This document shows positions 50,172 through 58,159 of a DNA stretch of 64,000 nt, in pieces. The translations under genes were made by a program, and so were the position numbers. Position 1 is the first letter of the stretch. The number at the start of each line of letters is the position of its first letter. This DNA comes from Planctomycetota bacterium (GTDB lineage Bacteria; Planctomycetota; OFTM77): NCBI GenBank assembly GCA_029260795.1, contig JAJDCO010000031.1, positions 145,006-209,005 of the forward strand, read 5' to 3'. The notes under the pieces were generated by a model. The model was not told the DNA's origin. It made no database searches and saw nothing but the letters and a program-made list of their open reading frames with translations.

Positions 50172-52595
50172 CTACCCGCCCGTCAGCTCGGCCAGGATCT
50201 CGGTGAGCACCTGGTGGCGAGCGGCCTCTTGCTTGGCGGCTTCACCGCCGGTTTCGAGGGCATTCTCGAGGAACGACTTGGCTTTGGCGCGATTGCCTTC
50301 GACGTCGGTCTCGCTCGCCGCGTGGAGCAGGGCCAGGCCGATCGAGGCACCCCAGTTCTTGGGGAACAGCCGGCGCACCAAGGTGAAGCAGCGGAAGGCA
50401 TCTTCGTAGCGAGCTTTCTGCAGGTAGAGGAAGCCGAGCTGCGCGTTGCACATCTCGTTGTTGGGCTGGAGGCGTGAAGCTTCCTCCAGCAACGTGATCG
50501 CCTCGTCCACGCGGCTGGTCTGCGCGTACTGGACCGCGAGGTTGTAGCGGGACTCGAAGTGCATGGGCGATTTCTTGACCGCCTGCTCGAAGCTCTCGAT
50601 CGCTTTCTCGGTCTCTCCGCGCCGGAGGTAGATGTCGGCGAGGTTGTTGAGCGCCAGCGCGGCGCTCGGGTGATCGGGATTCTTGGCGAGGGCCTTCTCG
50701 TACTGCGCGACGGCCTTGTCGAGTTGGCTCTGATTCAAGTAGGTCACACCGAGGTTGTACAGCGCCTCGAAGGAGTCGGGCTCGAGCTCGAGGACGCGGA
50801 TGAAGGCCTCCTCGGCTTCGGAGAGCTGCCCGGCTCGTTGGAGGCTGTCCCCGAGGCCGAGGTAGACGAACGGCTGCGAGTCGCTGATGGACAGGGCCTC
50901 ACGATACAGCCGGATCGACTCCTGCAGGTCATTGAGATCCCGCTTGATCTCGGCCAGCTCGCAAAGGGCGCCGATCGAGTTGGGATCAACCTGCAGAGCG
51001 CGCTTGACGAAGTACTCGGCCTCGGCCGTTCGCCCTTGGAAACGCTTGATCGAGCCGATGTTCAAGAGTGCCTCGGCGTTGTTCTTGTCGAGGGCCAGAG
51101 CCCGGTCGAACTCGAGGAGTGCCTTCTCGACATCTCCGTTGCGAAGATAGGTGCGACCGAGGTTGTTGTGGATCTCGGGCGAGGAGGTCGTGGGCGCGTC
51201 CCCGCTCTCGGGCTCTTCGCTTCCATGGGTACGCCGGCCGCCGGCATAGCCGAGCTGCTGGAGACCCTGCATCGCCCGAGCCGCCTCACCGGCATCGATC
51301 GCGACCAGATCGTCGCTCGGCGCGCGCTTTCCCTTGCCCTCGTAGCTACTCACGTAGCGAATCGGATTGTCCTGCATGAAGTCCGCAGTGAAGACCTGAG
51401 ACAGGACCTTGCCGTCCATGTCCTTGGCGACCGAGAGGCCGAGGTAGTGCAAGACCGTGGGCGTGATGTCGAGCACCGACGCGCCGTCGAAGGTCTGGCC
51501 CTTCTTGATGTGGGGGCCGGCGGCGAGAAAGACGCCGAACTTCTCGTGATCGAGATGCGCCTTCTGCACGTCGACGGTCTGCTCGCTGCGAATGCGCCGC
51601 TCGCCCGACTTGAAGCCGTGATCCGCCAAGATGAACAGCGCCGTCGTCTCGAGGTCGATCTTGTCGAGCAGGCGGCCGAGAAGCTCGTCCTGGTACAGGT
51701 ACCAGTTCTCGACGACATGCTGGAACCGCTCGTACTCCTTCGGGTCGATCCAGTCGAGTCGCGGCGGCGCGTACTTCATGAATAAGTGCGAGAGGCTGTC
51801 GACCTGCTCGTAGTACAGCATGAAGAGATCGAAGTCGTCCTGCAGCAGCTCCTCGGCGATCGCGGTGTATCCCTGAGCCGTGACGGCATACTGCTGGAAG
51901 AGCTGGACCGCATTGTTCGGATCGGGATACCGCTGCCGCGACGGCAGGAACATGCGCTTGCGGTACTCTTCGGCGCTGAGATCGAAGAAGCGGAGCGCGA
52001 ACTCCGGTGAGATCTGCTGGAGCGTCGGCATCATCGAGTTGACGGGCTCGAAGAGCGCGGGCGGATAGGTCTTTCGTGAGTCGTCGAAGCCGCGACCCGT
52101 CGCACCGAAGCCGTGATAGCCGATCGCGTCCGAGACGATGCGACCGCGGCCGAGGCGCTCAGCGGGGAAAGTGGCCCACCAGCCGATCACGGTCGCGTTC
52201 CGCTCGTTCTCGGCCAGGATGTTCCAGATCGCCTCGCACTGCCGGTTGCCACTCTGCACGGGCGTTCGAGTACCGTCGGGCTGATCGACCATGAACCAGC
52301 TGATGCCGTGCTTGGTGAGGCCCTTGCCGGTCGCCACGCTGGTCCAGATGACGGGCGAGAGCGGGACGTCCGTCAGCGTCTCGATCGGACCGCGGATCCC
52401 GATCTCTTGCAGACGCTGGAAGTTCGGCATCTTGCCCTGCGCCGCCAGAGCATCGATGACCTTCCAGTCCGCGCTGTCGATCCCGATGACCACCGCCCGC
52501 GTTTCGCCCGGCTCCGGCTCCGACGAGCAGCCGCTCAGGAGGACGCCGCCGACAAGTATTCCGATCCAGCCGGCCCTGCCGCCGAGTCGTCGCAT
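50172..52595 (-). CDS. Type I phosphodiesterase/alkaline-phosphatase-superfamily lipoprotein with TPR repeats
   Basis: 807 residues from the ATG at 52595 (a GTG sits directly before it). The lipobox LLSGC is near residue 23, so the protein is probably an inner- or outer-membrane lipoprotein. The catalytic domain (about 34-420) begins VVIGIDSADWKVIDAL, with the candidate nucleophile Thr in SPVIWTSVATG and metal ligands in YYEQVDSLSHLF, LADHGFKSGERR and the HLDHEKFGVF stretch. This fits nucleotide pyrophosphatase/phosphodiesterase relatives acting on nucleotides or lipid head groups. From about 470, some eight TPR repeats follow (NNLGRTYLRNGDVEKALLEF, LNIGSIKRFQGRTAEAEYF and others), suited to docking partners. 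Fusion of this domain with a long TPR array is uncommon in my experience. Confidence 0.87.
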   Translation of the reverse strand: MRRLGGRAGWIGILVGGVLLSGCSSEPEPGETRAVVIGIDSADWKVIDALAAQGKMPNFQRLQEIGIRGPIETLTDVPLSPVIWTSVATGKGLTKHGISWFMVDQPDGTRTPVQSGNRQCEAIWNILAENERNATVIGWWATFPAERLGRGRIVSDAIGYHGFGATGRGFDDSRKTYPPALFEPVNSMMPTLQQISPEFALRFFDLSAEEYRKRMFLPSRQRYPDPNNAVQLFQQYAVTAQGYTAIAEELLQDDFDLFMLYYEQVDSLSHLFMKYAPPRLDWIDPKEYERFQHVVENWYLYQDELLGRLLDKIDLETTALFILADHGFKSGERRIRSEQTVDVQKAHLDHEKFGVFLAAGPHIKKGQTFDGASVLDITPTVLHYLGLSVAKDMDGKVLSQVFTADFMQDNPIRYVSSYEGKGKRAPSDDLVAIDAGEAARAMQGLQQLGYAGGRRTHGSEEPESGDAPTTSSPEIHNNLGRTYLRNGDVEKALLEFDRALALDKNNAEALLNIGSIKRFQGRTAEAEYFVKRALQVDPNSIGALCELAEIKRDLNDLQESIRLYREALSISDSQPFVYLGLGDSLQRAGQLSEAEEAFIRVLELEPDSFEALYNLGVTYLNQSQLDKAVAQYEKALAKNPDHPSAALALNNLADIYLRRGETEKAIESFEQAVKKSPMHFESRYNLAVQYAQTSRVDEAITLLEEASRLQPNNEMCNAQLGFLYLQKARYEDAFRCFTLVRRLFPKNWGASIGLALLHAASETDVEGNRAKAKSFLENALETGGEAAKQEAARHQVLTEILAELTGG

Positions 52596-52830
52596 CACGC
52601 CTGAGATCTCCTAGAATCGACCCGTGGTCCGCGCCCCTCCTCCCGAGCCCGTCCATCCTTGGGATTCTAAAGGGATTCTGCAGGATGCAAAGGTCACGCC
52701 GATCTTCTCGTCGCCTCGAATCAAGGTCGAGCCGCAAGGCTCCGAAAGAGGAAGTGGCGAGGAACGGGGCGCGCGGCCGATGGTTCGGTCGGCGCCAACC
52801 GTGAAACTCCTGCTCGCGAGGCGAAGTACC

Positions 52831-54135
52831 ATGGGCGCGCGTCACGGCTTCTTGACCATTCTGATCAGCTTCGTGTTCGCTGGGCTCTGGCCGGTCACCG
52901 GTCGAGCTCAGGAAGATCCGAAGAAGGAAGAGAAACCGGCGACAGAGAAGCCGGTGAAACCCCAGGGCGAGTCCGAGCCCCAAGAATCCGAGGGCAAGCA
53001 GGACGAGAAGCCGACGGACGAGGAGGAGCCCAAGGAGCCCGAGGCGCCTCCGGAGCCGCCCAAGAAAGCGTTTCACCCTTCCGGCCTGCCGAAGCCACCC
53101 GGCTTCTTCGAGCCGAAGAAAGGTGAGGAAGCGAAGCCGGAAAAGCCGCGCTACCGCTCCGGGCTCGCCAAGCCACCCGCGTTGCGAGGCGACCAGGGCG
53201 AAGACGGTGAGGTGAAGGAAGCCGCCAAAGCCGAGCCGGCCCCGAAGCCCGTGGAGGAAGAGAATCTTTCGATCGCCGAGCGGATCCGACGCCTCACGGA
53301 GCGTCGCCGTCCCTTGATGGCAGGTCCGGTGGAGCCGACGGTGCGTCGCGATGGCACCCCCACGAAGGATGATCAACGGCCCGAGCTGAGCGAGCTCGTT
53401 CGGCACGTGCGCGTGCAGATCCTGCTGCGCAACGGGCAGACCTTCGAAGGGATCGTCAAAGACCAGCAGGTCATTCGTGATCTCAAGGACGGCCGACTCG
53501 TCCTCGGACCGCGCTCCGGCTTGGCTGGCCGCGGGTTCCGGCTCTGGTACGTCTACGAGACCGAAGGATACGTGCGCATCGGATACAACCAGATTCGCGA
53601 GATGAAGGCGCTGCGCACCCTGACGCCGAACGAGGTCCAGGCGATCCATGACCGTCTCGCCGAGCAGCGTCAGACGACGCTCGCCGACGAGATGGAGCGT
53701 CGCCGCGTGCGTGACGAGCGATTTGCTCGTCGCGAAGCCGAGAGAGCGGCAGCAGACGAAGCCAAGAAGAACCAAGAGGCCGAAGGCGGCGTCGCCGCGG
53801 ATTCCGTGCGGAACGAGCGCTATCAGGAGCTGCTCGCTCAGTTCTCGCCCGAGGACGGTTGGACGCCCGAACGAAAAGACGAGATCGAGCGCCGCAAGAT
53901 CACCGTCGACGTCTTCCCGACCAAGGTCGAGCAGGCCTTCCTCGACAGCTTCGAGGAGTGGCTGCCGGCCTATCACTTCTGGGTCGAGGAGCAGAAGAAG
54001 GGCGAGGAAGAAGAGGCCGGGAAGAATGAAAAGGCCGATGGCACGCCCGATGGGAAAGGCGCGAAGCCGGTCACGCCGCCAGCGAAGGGCCCCGAGAAGC
54101 CTGACAAGCCGAAAGACGACGACGGCGGCCAGTAA
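52831..54135 (+). CDS. Exported Lys/Glu/Pro-rich protein of unknown function
   Basis: 434 residues. The ATG at 52831 opens a signal peptide (HGFLTILISFVFAGLWPVTGRAQ). Residues 28-190 are low-complexity Lys/Glu/Pro with repeats of FHPSGLPKPPGFFEPKK and YRSGLAKPPALRGDQGE type. A small folded domain near 195-265 looks Sm-like or RNA-chaperone-like in strand pattern (VRVQILLRNGQTFEGIVKDQQV, YVYETEGYVRIGYNQI); this resemblance is weak. An Arg/Glu-rich helix (285-320) and another acidic/Lys tail follow. No enzyme motif. The upstream open frame lacks a ribosome site, and a strong hairpin follows the stop. Confidence 0.75.
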   Translation: MGARHGFLTILISFVFAGLWPVTGRAQEDPKKEEKPATEKPVKPQGESEPQESEGKQDEKPTDEEEPKEPEAPPEPPKKAFHPSGLPKPPGFFEPKKGEEAKPEKPRYRSGLAKPPALRGDQGEDGEVKEAAKAEPAPKPVEEENLSIAERIRRLTERRRPLMAGPVEPTVRRDGTPTKDDQRPELSELVRHVRVQILLRNGQTFEGIVKDQQVIRDLKDGRLVLGPRSGLAGRGFRLWYVYETEGYVRIGYNQIREMKALRTLTPNEVQAIHDRLAEQRQTTLADEMERRRVRDERFARREAERAAADEAKKNQEAEGGVAADSVRNERYQELLAQFSPEDGWTPERKDEIERRKITVDVFPTKVEQAFLDSFEEWLPAYHFWVEEQKKGEEEEAGKNEKADGTPDGKGAKPVTPPAKGPEKPDKPKDDDGGQ

Positions 54136-54155
54136 TCGTCGAGCTCAGCTCGCCG

Positions 54156-54190
54156 CACTCGAAGGGAGCTTCGGCAGCTCCCTTCGAGTG
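54156..54190. terminator. Bidirectional terminator hairpin
   Basis: CACTCGAAGGGAGCT at 54156-54170 and AGCTCCCTTCGAGTG at 54176-54190 pair perfectly over 15 bases around a 5-base loop. It lies 20 bases after the rightward gene and 8 bases after the leftward gene, so it can serve both. Confidence 0.8.
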
Positions 54191-54198
54191 TTCGGCCC

Positions 54199-54621
54199 TC
54201 ATCGTTCGAAGGTGGTACTCCAGCCTCGGAGCGTCTGGCGGTCCACCTCGCTGAGCACCGCATCGCGGTGTAGCCAGAGGTAGATGTCGAGTGGCATCTC
54301 ATGGTCCTCGACCTCTTCCCAGATCTCTTCCACGAGCTCGAGCTGCTCCTCCTTCTCGTACTGATCCCAGCGCGAGAAGTTGAGGTGCTCGCGCGCTTCC
54401 TCGACGTCATAAGCCACGAGCCACGACACTGGCGCGACGTAGCCGTACCAGGGCCAACGCACCTCGTGCGAGTGGCAGTCGTAGCAGGACCGCTCGAGGA
54501 TTTGGGCGACCTCGGGAGGGGCGGCGATCTCGCCTTCGATCGGGGGGTTGCTGCGGTCGACGGGGACGAACTGGATTCCGATCGCGATCAGGACGAGGGC
54601 CCAAAGGATCTTCTTCTTCAT
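54199..54621 (-). CDS. Small heme-binding (haem_bd) protein
   Basis: 140 residues. A lysine start with one N-terminal hydrophobic segment (KKKILWALVLIAIGIQF) anchors or exports it. CYDCHSH near residues 46-52 is the c-type heme motif, followed by the conserved WPWYGYVAPVSWLVAYDVEEAREHLNFSRW and the acidic tail of the haem_bd family. Likely function is one-heme electron transfer in the periplasm. The ATG at 54621 has GGAG seven bases upstream; an upstream ATG would add 13 residues without a ribosome site. Confidence 0.88.
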   Translation of the reverse strand: MKKKILWALVLIAIGIQFVPVDRSNPPIEGEIAAPPEVAQILERSCYDCHSHEVRWPWYGYVAPVSWLVAYDVEEAREHLNFSRWDQYEKEEQLELVEEIWEEVEDHEMPLDIYLWLHRDAVLSEVDRQTLRGWSTTFER

Positions 54622-54746
54622 CGGGTTCTCCGGGTGAGCTTTGGCCGAGTCGCGTGACACTGTGCCACTTGGCCAGGTCCGCGACCAGCCGTCACCGAAT
54701 CGTAAGAACGGAGACGTGTTTCACGCCGGTGGTATCATTCCCGGCC

Positions 54747-55832
54747 ATGTCCGATCGCTTTCTCGAGATCGTCTCCGGCGCACGCCGAGACTGGGTCGGC
54801 CGCGTGGCACGCGGAGGGCTCACCGCGCTGTCTTGGCCCTACGGGCTCGGAGTCGCTTTGCGCAACGCGGCCTACGACCGTGGCTGGCGTGCCGTTCATC
54901 GGGCGCCCGGACCGGTCGTCTGCGTCGGGAACCTCACCGCAGGCGGCACGGGCAAGACCCCTTTGGTCGAGGCGATCGCAAGCCGCTGGCTCGGGCAGGG
55001 CCGGCGAGTGGCGATCGTCGGGCGAGGGTATGGAGCGGCGCGCGGGGAGCTGAACGATGAGCTTCGTCTGCTGCGAGACAACCTACCTGCGGCGACGGTC
55101 CTGGCGAACCCCGATCGATGGCGCGGTGCGCGCGAGGCCTTCTCGGCGGGTGCCGAGGTCGTTCTGCTCGATGATGGATTTCAGCATCGGCGACTGGCGC
55201 GGGACCTCGACCTGGTGACGATCGACGCGGCCTGTCCCTTCGGGTTCGACCGTCTTCTGCCGCGGGGCCTGCTGCGCGAAGGCCGTCGAGGGCTGGCCCG
55301 TGCCGGGGCGGTCGTGATCACACGGAGCGATCGCGCGACGAACGAGGACCTGGCCAGGCTCGAGCGAGAGGTTCGCCGCTGGACGCCCAAGGCGGTGATC
55401 GCGCGCTCGCGGCATCGGCCGATGGCGATCGTCGATCCGGGCGGTGAGCGCCGGCCGCTCGCTTCGATTTACGGCCGGTCGGTGCTGGTGTTCTCAGGGT
55501 TGGCGCGCAACGATCTGTTCGTAGAATCGGTGCGCGCCTTGAGAGCCGACGTGCGAGCCACGCGCTCGTTCGCGGATCACCATGACTACCGGCCGAACGA
55601 CCTAGAAGCCCTGGCTGCCCAGGCGCAAGCGCAGGGTGCGGACTGCCTCCTGACGACTCAAAAGGACGCCGTGAAGCTCGCAACGATCGGTGAGCTGCCC
55701 GTTCATTGGCTCGCGATTGAGCTCGAGATCTCGTCTGGCGACGAAGCGCTTTGGGATCGCCTCGACGCCGTCCTGACCGAACAGAACGTCCCTCGAGACG
55801 CCTTCAACCCGACTCCGGTGAACGATCGATGA
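54747..55832 (+). CDS. lpxK: Tetraacyldisaccharide 4'-kinase
   Basis: 361 residues. LpxK adds the 4'-phosphate to the lipid A precursor at the inner face of the inner membrane. The Walker A loop GGTGKT is at 66-71, in the usual VGNLTAGGTGKTP context. LLDDGFQHRRLARDLDL, ITRSD, FSGLARNDLF, FADHHDY and LLTTQKDAVKL are all typical of the family. A membrane-associated helix lies at the N-terminus (LTALSWPYGLGVALR). The ATG at 54747 is chosen as the first in-frame start with a family-like beginning. Its TGA overlaps the ATG of the acyltransferase gene, so the two lipid A genes are coupled. This supports LPS synthesis in the organism. Confidence 0.94.
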   Translation: MSDRFLEIVSGARRDWVGRVARGGLTALSWPYGLGVALRNAAYDRGWRAVHRAPGPVVCVGNLTAGGTGKTPLVEAIASRWLGQGRRVAIVGRGYGAARGELNDELRLLRDNLPAATVLANPDRWRGAREAFSAGAEVVLLDDGFQHRRLARDLDLVTIDAACPFGFDRLLPRGLLREGRRGLARAGAVVITRSDRATNEDLARLEREVRRWTPKAVIARSRHRPMAIVDPGGERRPLASIYGRSVLVFSGLARNDLFVESVRALRADVRATRSFADHHDYRPNDLEALAAQAQAQGADCLLTTQKDAVKLATIGELPVHWLAIELEISSGDEALWDRLDAVLTEQNVPRDAFNPTPVNDR

Positions 55833-56908
55833 AGCACCAGCACCGCGGCAACCGCCGCTCGCCCGTCGTGTGGGCACAGTACATCGCCTTTCGCATCGTC
55901 GTGGCGATCGTGCGCTGTCTGCCGCTCTCCGCCGCCCGCGCACTGGGCCGGATGCTGATTGGTCGGCTCGGCTTCCTCGTCCTGAAGCGAGCTCGCCAGC
56001 GCGCGATCGATCATGCCCGGATGGCGCTCGATCTCTCCGAAGCGGAGGGTGAACGCCTCATCCGCCGGCTCTTTCTGCACCTCGGCAATCTCTCGGCAGA
56101 GTTCCTGCTCATGCCACGGATCGTGCGGCGCGGACTCGATCGCTTGATCCGCTTCGACGATCCGAGTCAACGCCAACGCTTGGAGGCACTCGACAAGGCG
56201 GCCGTCTTCGTGACGCCTCACCTCGGGAACTGGGAGGTCCTCGGCGCGACGACGGTCTTGATGGGAATCCGGCTGAACACCATCGCCCGACCCCTGGACA
56301 ACCCGCTCATCAGCGATTTCGTCTTCGCCGAGCGCAAGCGCTTTGGTCAGGGGCTCATCAGCAAACGCCACGCGTGGGGAGAGATCACGCGCATGTTGGG
56401 AGAGGGGAACCACCTGTCGTTCTTGCCCGACCAAGACGCGAGGCGACACGGTATCTTCGTCGACTTCCTCGGGCGCCCCGCCTCGACCACCCGCGCCCCG
56501 GCGCTCGCGGCGCTGCAGCACGGCGCTTCGATCATCCCCGGATGCGCAGTCCGTGACGGTGACCACTACCGCATCTTCGTCGCCGATCCGATCGTGCCGA
56601 ATCGTGAGGCACCCGACCGCGCGGCCGAGGTGAAACGGATCACGCAGGAGTACACCCGCGTCCTCGAAGGCTGGATCCGCCAGTATCCCGAGCAATGGAT
56701 GTGGATGCACCGCCGCTGGAAGACGACGCCGGATTCGGTAAAGCCGCGCCGGAGGAAGGAAGCCGGCCTGGACGCAGTCGACGAGCCACCCACACCGGCC
56801 GAAACCGAGCCAAGCAGTACCCCGACATTGGACGAATCCGAGCCAAGCAGTACCCCGACATTGGACGAATCCGAGCCGCGCACGGCGACGCGGCGCGAGG
56901 ATGGTTGA
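55829..56908 (+). CDS. lpxL: Lipid A acyltransferase (LpxL/HtrB type)
   Basis: 359 residues. One N-terminal membrane segment (about 18-32) precedes an acyltransferase domain with the HxxxxE motif at 131-136 (HLGNWE). Other LpxL-family stretches are FLPDQDARRHGIFVDFLGRPAST, RDGDHYRIFV and PEQWMWMHRRWK. The enzyme adds a secondary acyl chain to lipid A. The last 50 residues are unusual: a Thr/Pro/Ser/Glu tail encoded by a tandem repeat (see 56807-56872), with two copies of EPSSTPTLDES, absent from ordinary family members as I know them. The stop codon lies inside a larger repeat unit that continues into non-coding DNA. It overlaps lpxK by four bases. Confidence 0.9.
   Translation: MKHQHRGNRRSPVVWAQYIAFRIVVAIVRCLPLSAARALGRMLIGRLGFLVLKRARQRAIDHARMALDLSEAEGERLIRRLFLHLGNLSAEFLLMPRIVRRGLDRLIRFDDPSQRQRLEALDKAAVFVTPHLGNWEVLGATTVLMGIRLNTIARPLDNPLISDFVFAERKRFGQGLISKRHAWGEITRMLGEGNHLSFLPDQDARRHGIFVDFLGRPASTTRAPALAALQHGASIIPGCAVRDGDHYRIFVADPIVPNREAPDRAAEVKRITQEYTRVLEGWIRQYPEQWMWMHRRWKTTPDSVKPRRRKEAGLDAVDEPPTPAETEPSSTPTLDESEPSSTPTLDESEPRTATRREDG
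56807..56872. repeat. 33-base tandem repeat in the lpxL 3' end
   Basis: Two perfect 33-base units, 56807-56839 and 56840-56872, each starting GAGCCAAGCAGTACCCC and ending GACGAATCC, encode two identical 11-residue pieces. A third diverged start (GAGCCGCGC) follows at 56873. Confidence 0.9.
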
Positions 56909-57140
56909 TTTGAAGCTGAGCCGCCTCGCGGAGATCGACGCCCGAGCGGCCATAATCCAGTAAGCGGGCTGCATTCGACGCTTGGCGTTGGACGAATCCG
57001 AGCCGCGCACGGCGACGCGGCGCGAGGATGGTTGATTTGAAGCTGAGCCGCCTCGCGGAGATCGACGTCCGAGCGGCCATAATCCAGTAAGCGGGCTGCA
57101 TTCGACGCCCGAGCGGCCGAAATCCAGAAAGCGGGCTGCT
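56861..57140. repeat. 120-base tandem repeat spanning the lpxL stop codon
   Basis: Two almost identical 120-base units lie at 56861-56980 and 56988-57107 (one C/T difference seen), separated by seven bases. A partial third copy of the unit's end is at 57108-57140. Copy 1 contains the lpxL stop codon, so the repeat overlaps coding and non-coding DNA. The units include the word AATCCAGTAAGCGGGCTGC. Similar 10-base words occur near 4552. Confidence 0.9.
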
Positions 57141-57217
57141 TGGACTGCGGGCGCCCGTGTGCTGAAATCAGACCGCGGACGGCGTTGGGCCGTCGATCGT
57201 CTTACCCGTGACGTCGT

Positions 57218-58159
57218 ATGGACCTGAAGAAGCTCAAGCGATACCCGCTCGCCGAGCGGAAGAACCTGGTCGAGATCTCGCGATTCGGAACCGTCGCCCC
57301 GCCGGGAGACGGCTTCGCGGCCTTTTGGGATCGTCTGCCCGACTTTCTCGGAGCGCGGAGCCTCAAGGAGCTCGCCCGTCGAATCGTGGCCGCCCATCGC
57401 AACGGCGCGCCGAGCTGGGCGGCGTTCGGGGGGCATGTCGTGAAGGTCGGAGTCGGTCCGCACCTCATCGATCTTCTCGAGCGCGATCTGCTGCACGGGA
57501 TCGCGACCCACGGTGCCGGTGCGATCCATGACGTCGAGCTCGCCTTGATCGGCGCGACGAGTGAGGATGTCGGCGAGTCGCTCCAAGACGGCTCCTTCGG
57601 CATGGCGGCCGAGACGAGCGACTTCTTCAACGAGGTCGTGCGTCGAGCGTATCGAGATGGCCGGGGGCTCGGGCAGGCGCTCGGCGAGGAGCTGATTGCG
57701 GCCAAGGCGCCCTACCTCGAGCAGAGCCTCTTGGCGACGGCGGCGCGGTTGGGCAAACCCGCGACCGTACACGTCGCGCTGGGCACGGACATCGTGCACA
57801 TGGCGGCCGACGTCGACGGCGCGGCCTGGGGCGCCGTGACCATGGAGGACTTCCGCGTCCTCACCCACGGTGTCTCCGCGATCGAGGGTGGCGTGTGGAT
57901 GAACCTCGGCTCGGCCGTGCTGCTCCCCGAGGTCTTCCTCAAGGCGCTGACGATTGCGCGCAACCTACAAGACGGAGCGCCACACGCGTTCGTCACGGCC
58001 AACCTCGACATGATTCAACACTACCGCGGGCGGGTGAATGTGATCGGCCGACCCTCGGGACACGGCATCGCTATCGTGGGGCAGCACGAGATCCTCGTAC
58101 CGCTCCTTCACCAGGGAATCCTTGTCGAGCTGAGCCGCGCCCCGGAGACGACCTCATGA
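57218..58159 (+). CDS. Conserved protein of unknown function in the heptose/lipid A cluster
   Basis: 313 residues, no membrane segment. Characteristic stretches are GGHVVKVGVGPHLIDLLER, HGAGAIHDVELALIGATSEDV, DGSFGMAAETSDFFNE, HVALGTDIVHMAADVDG and NLGSAVLLPEVFLKAL. These Gly-rich patterns suggest a Rossmann-like nucleotide-binding fold; they are faintly reminiscent of deoxyhypusine-synthase relatives, a guess I rate low. It starts MDLKKLKRYPL, 78 bases after the repeat, and its TGA overlaps the ATG of hldE, which ties it to heptose or LPS assembly. Substrate and reaction are unknown. Confidence 0.8.
   Translation: MDLKKLKRYPLAERKNLVEISRFGTVAPPGDGFAAFWDRLPDFLGARSLKELARRIVAAHRNGAPSWAAFGGHVVKVGVGPHLIDLLERDLLHGIATHGAGAIHDVELALIGATSEDVGESLQDGSFGMAAETSDFFNEVVRRAYRDGRGLGQALGEELIAAKAPYLEQSLLATAARLGKPATVHVALGTDIVHMAADVDGAAWGAVTMEDFRVLTHGVSAIEGGVWMNLGSAVLLPEVFLKALTIARNLQDGAPHAFVTANLDMIQHYRGRVNVIGRPSGHGIAIVGQHEILVPLLHQGILVELSRAPETTS

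Noticed and set aside
56807..57140. CRISPR-like array
   Set aside because: Units are of 33 and 120 bases in tandem without unique spacers, and they overlap a coding end.
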